A stretch of 64,000 nt of DNA from NCBI GenBank assembly GCA_022316685.1, contig JAKJHU010000067.1:2449001-2513000 (forward strand), in the 5' to 3' direction. Below are positions 63,546-64,000 of this stretch, one piece after another. A program made the position numbers and the translations under genes. The stretch comes from Progne subis subis (lineage: Eukaryota; Chordata; Aves; Passeriformes; Hirundinidae). Within the stretch, counting starts at the first letter, position 1, and every line of letters begins with the position of its first letter. The notes under the pieces were generated by a model. That model made no database searches, was not told the origin of the DNA, and saw nothing but the letters and a program-made list of their open reading frames with translations.

Positions 63546-64000
63546 AAAATGAACCACATTGAGCGGAAGTAATAGAAATACCTCTTACATAGATTTCATG
63601 TGGTGTTCTTTCAAAAAAGATTGAACAGGTTGATGTGTATTGTTGGTCTTCTGCAATGTTTAGTGAGAAATGAACACTTGTGCTTCATTTAGTAGAAGCA
63701 GCTTCTGAATTTACACTTTTAATCAAAAATTCTCGGAGTCACTAAGTCTTCCATCAAAGAGAATGTTCCTATCTCTTCTGAGTATCAGGCACCTTTGAAG
63801 CATCCCATAGGGTTGGATAGCCAAAAATATTTGAGACTTCTCAGCATCAGGGAAGCTCCTGATTTTTATTCTGCAGTGGCACCCTGAAGGCCCTCATGTG
63901 CATGGTTTACAAAAATTAGAGGACAAATATTATGAGAGGAGAATCACTTATAGAAAGCTGCAGACAGAAGTTGAGTAAAGGAGTTCAGAAACACTTTTCT
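63546..64000. other. AT-rich non-coding DNA to the window end
   Basis: No gene or repeat recognised. Confidence 0.55.

Overview
This is a 64-kb piece of an AT-rich vertebrate nuclear genome. It is almost certainly from a bird, and probably a songbird. The evidence is CR1 LINE relics together with ten dispersed endogenous-retrovirus long terminal repeats (LTRs), several of which I recognise as types common in bird genomes. I see no rRNA, tRNA, CRISPR array or bacterial-type operon. No open reading frame over about 60 codons looks like a known cellular protein. The window behaves as a gene desert or the inside of very large introns.

Layout: a CR1 fragment (852-1108, minus) is followed by an LTR of 'family A' (1533-2065, plus). 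Then comes about 7.8 kb of unique AT-rich DNA with homopolymer tracts, including T52 at 8015. An old LTR lies at 9908-10371 (minus). A repeat-like block of unknown class (11950-12766) runs into a TATG/TATA microsatellite that carries a 345-bp LTR (12843-13187, minus). Unique DNA follows to a second 345-bp LTR (21565-21909, minus) and a second family A LTR (26301-26936, plus). Two CR1 relics lie tail to tail at 35795-36836. A third family A LTR (38682-39217, plus) lies just before an old CR1 ORF2 relic (39390-41110), which is split by another LTR (39467-40190, minus). The right third holds a minus-strand LTR (51801-52361), a candidate 3' terminal exon or retrocopy (53964-54270), a plus-strand LTR with a G22 tract (about 57967-58340), an A40/(AT)n/T22 block (58875-59002), a roughly 950-bp ancient LTR (61285-62236, plus) and a final CR1 (63006-63545, minus).

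No gag, pol or env sequence lies next to any LTR, so all are solo LTRs left by recombination between paired LTRs. The three family A copies share orientation, and each is bounded by a 6-bp target-site duplication (two perfect, one with a single mismatch). Beyond the repeats, the most unusual signals are several short perfect inverted repeats with 4-5-nt loops. One of them (48885-48946) can fold as a three-way junction. I found no convincing new biological system.
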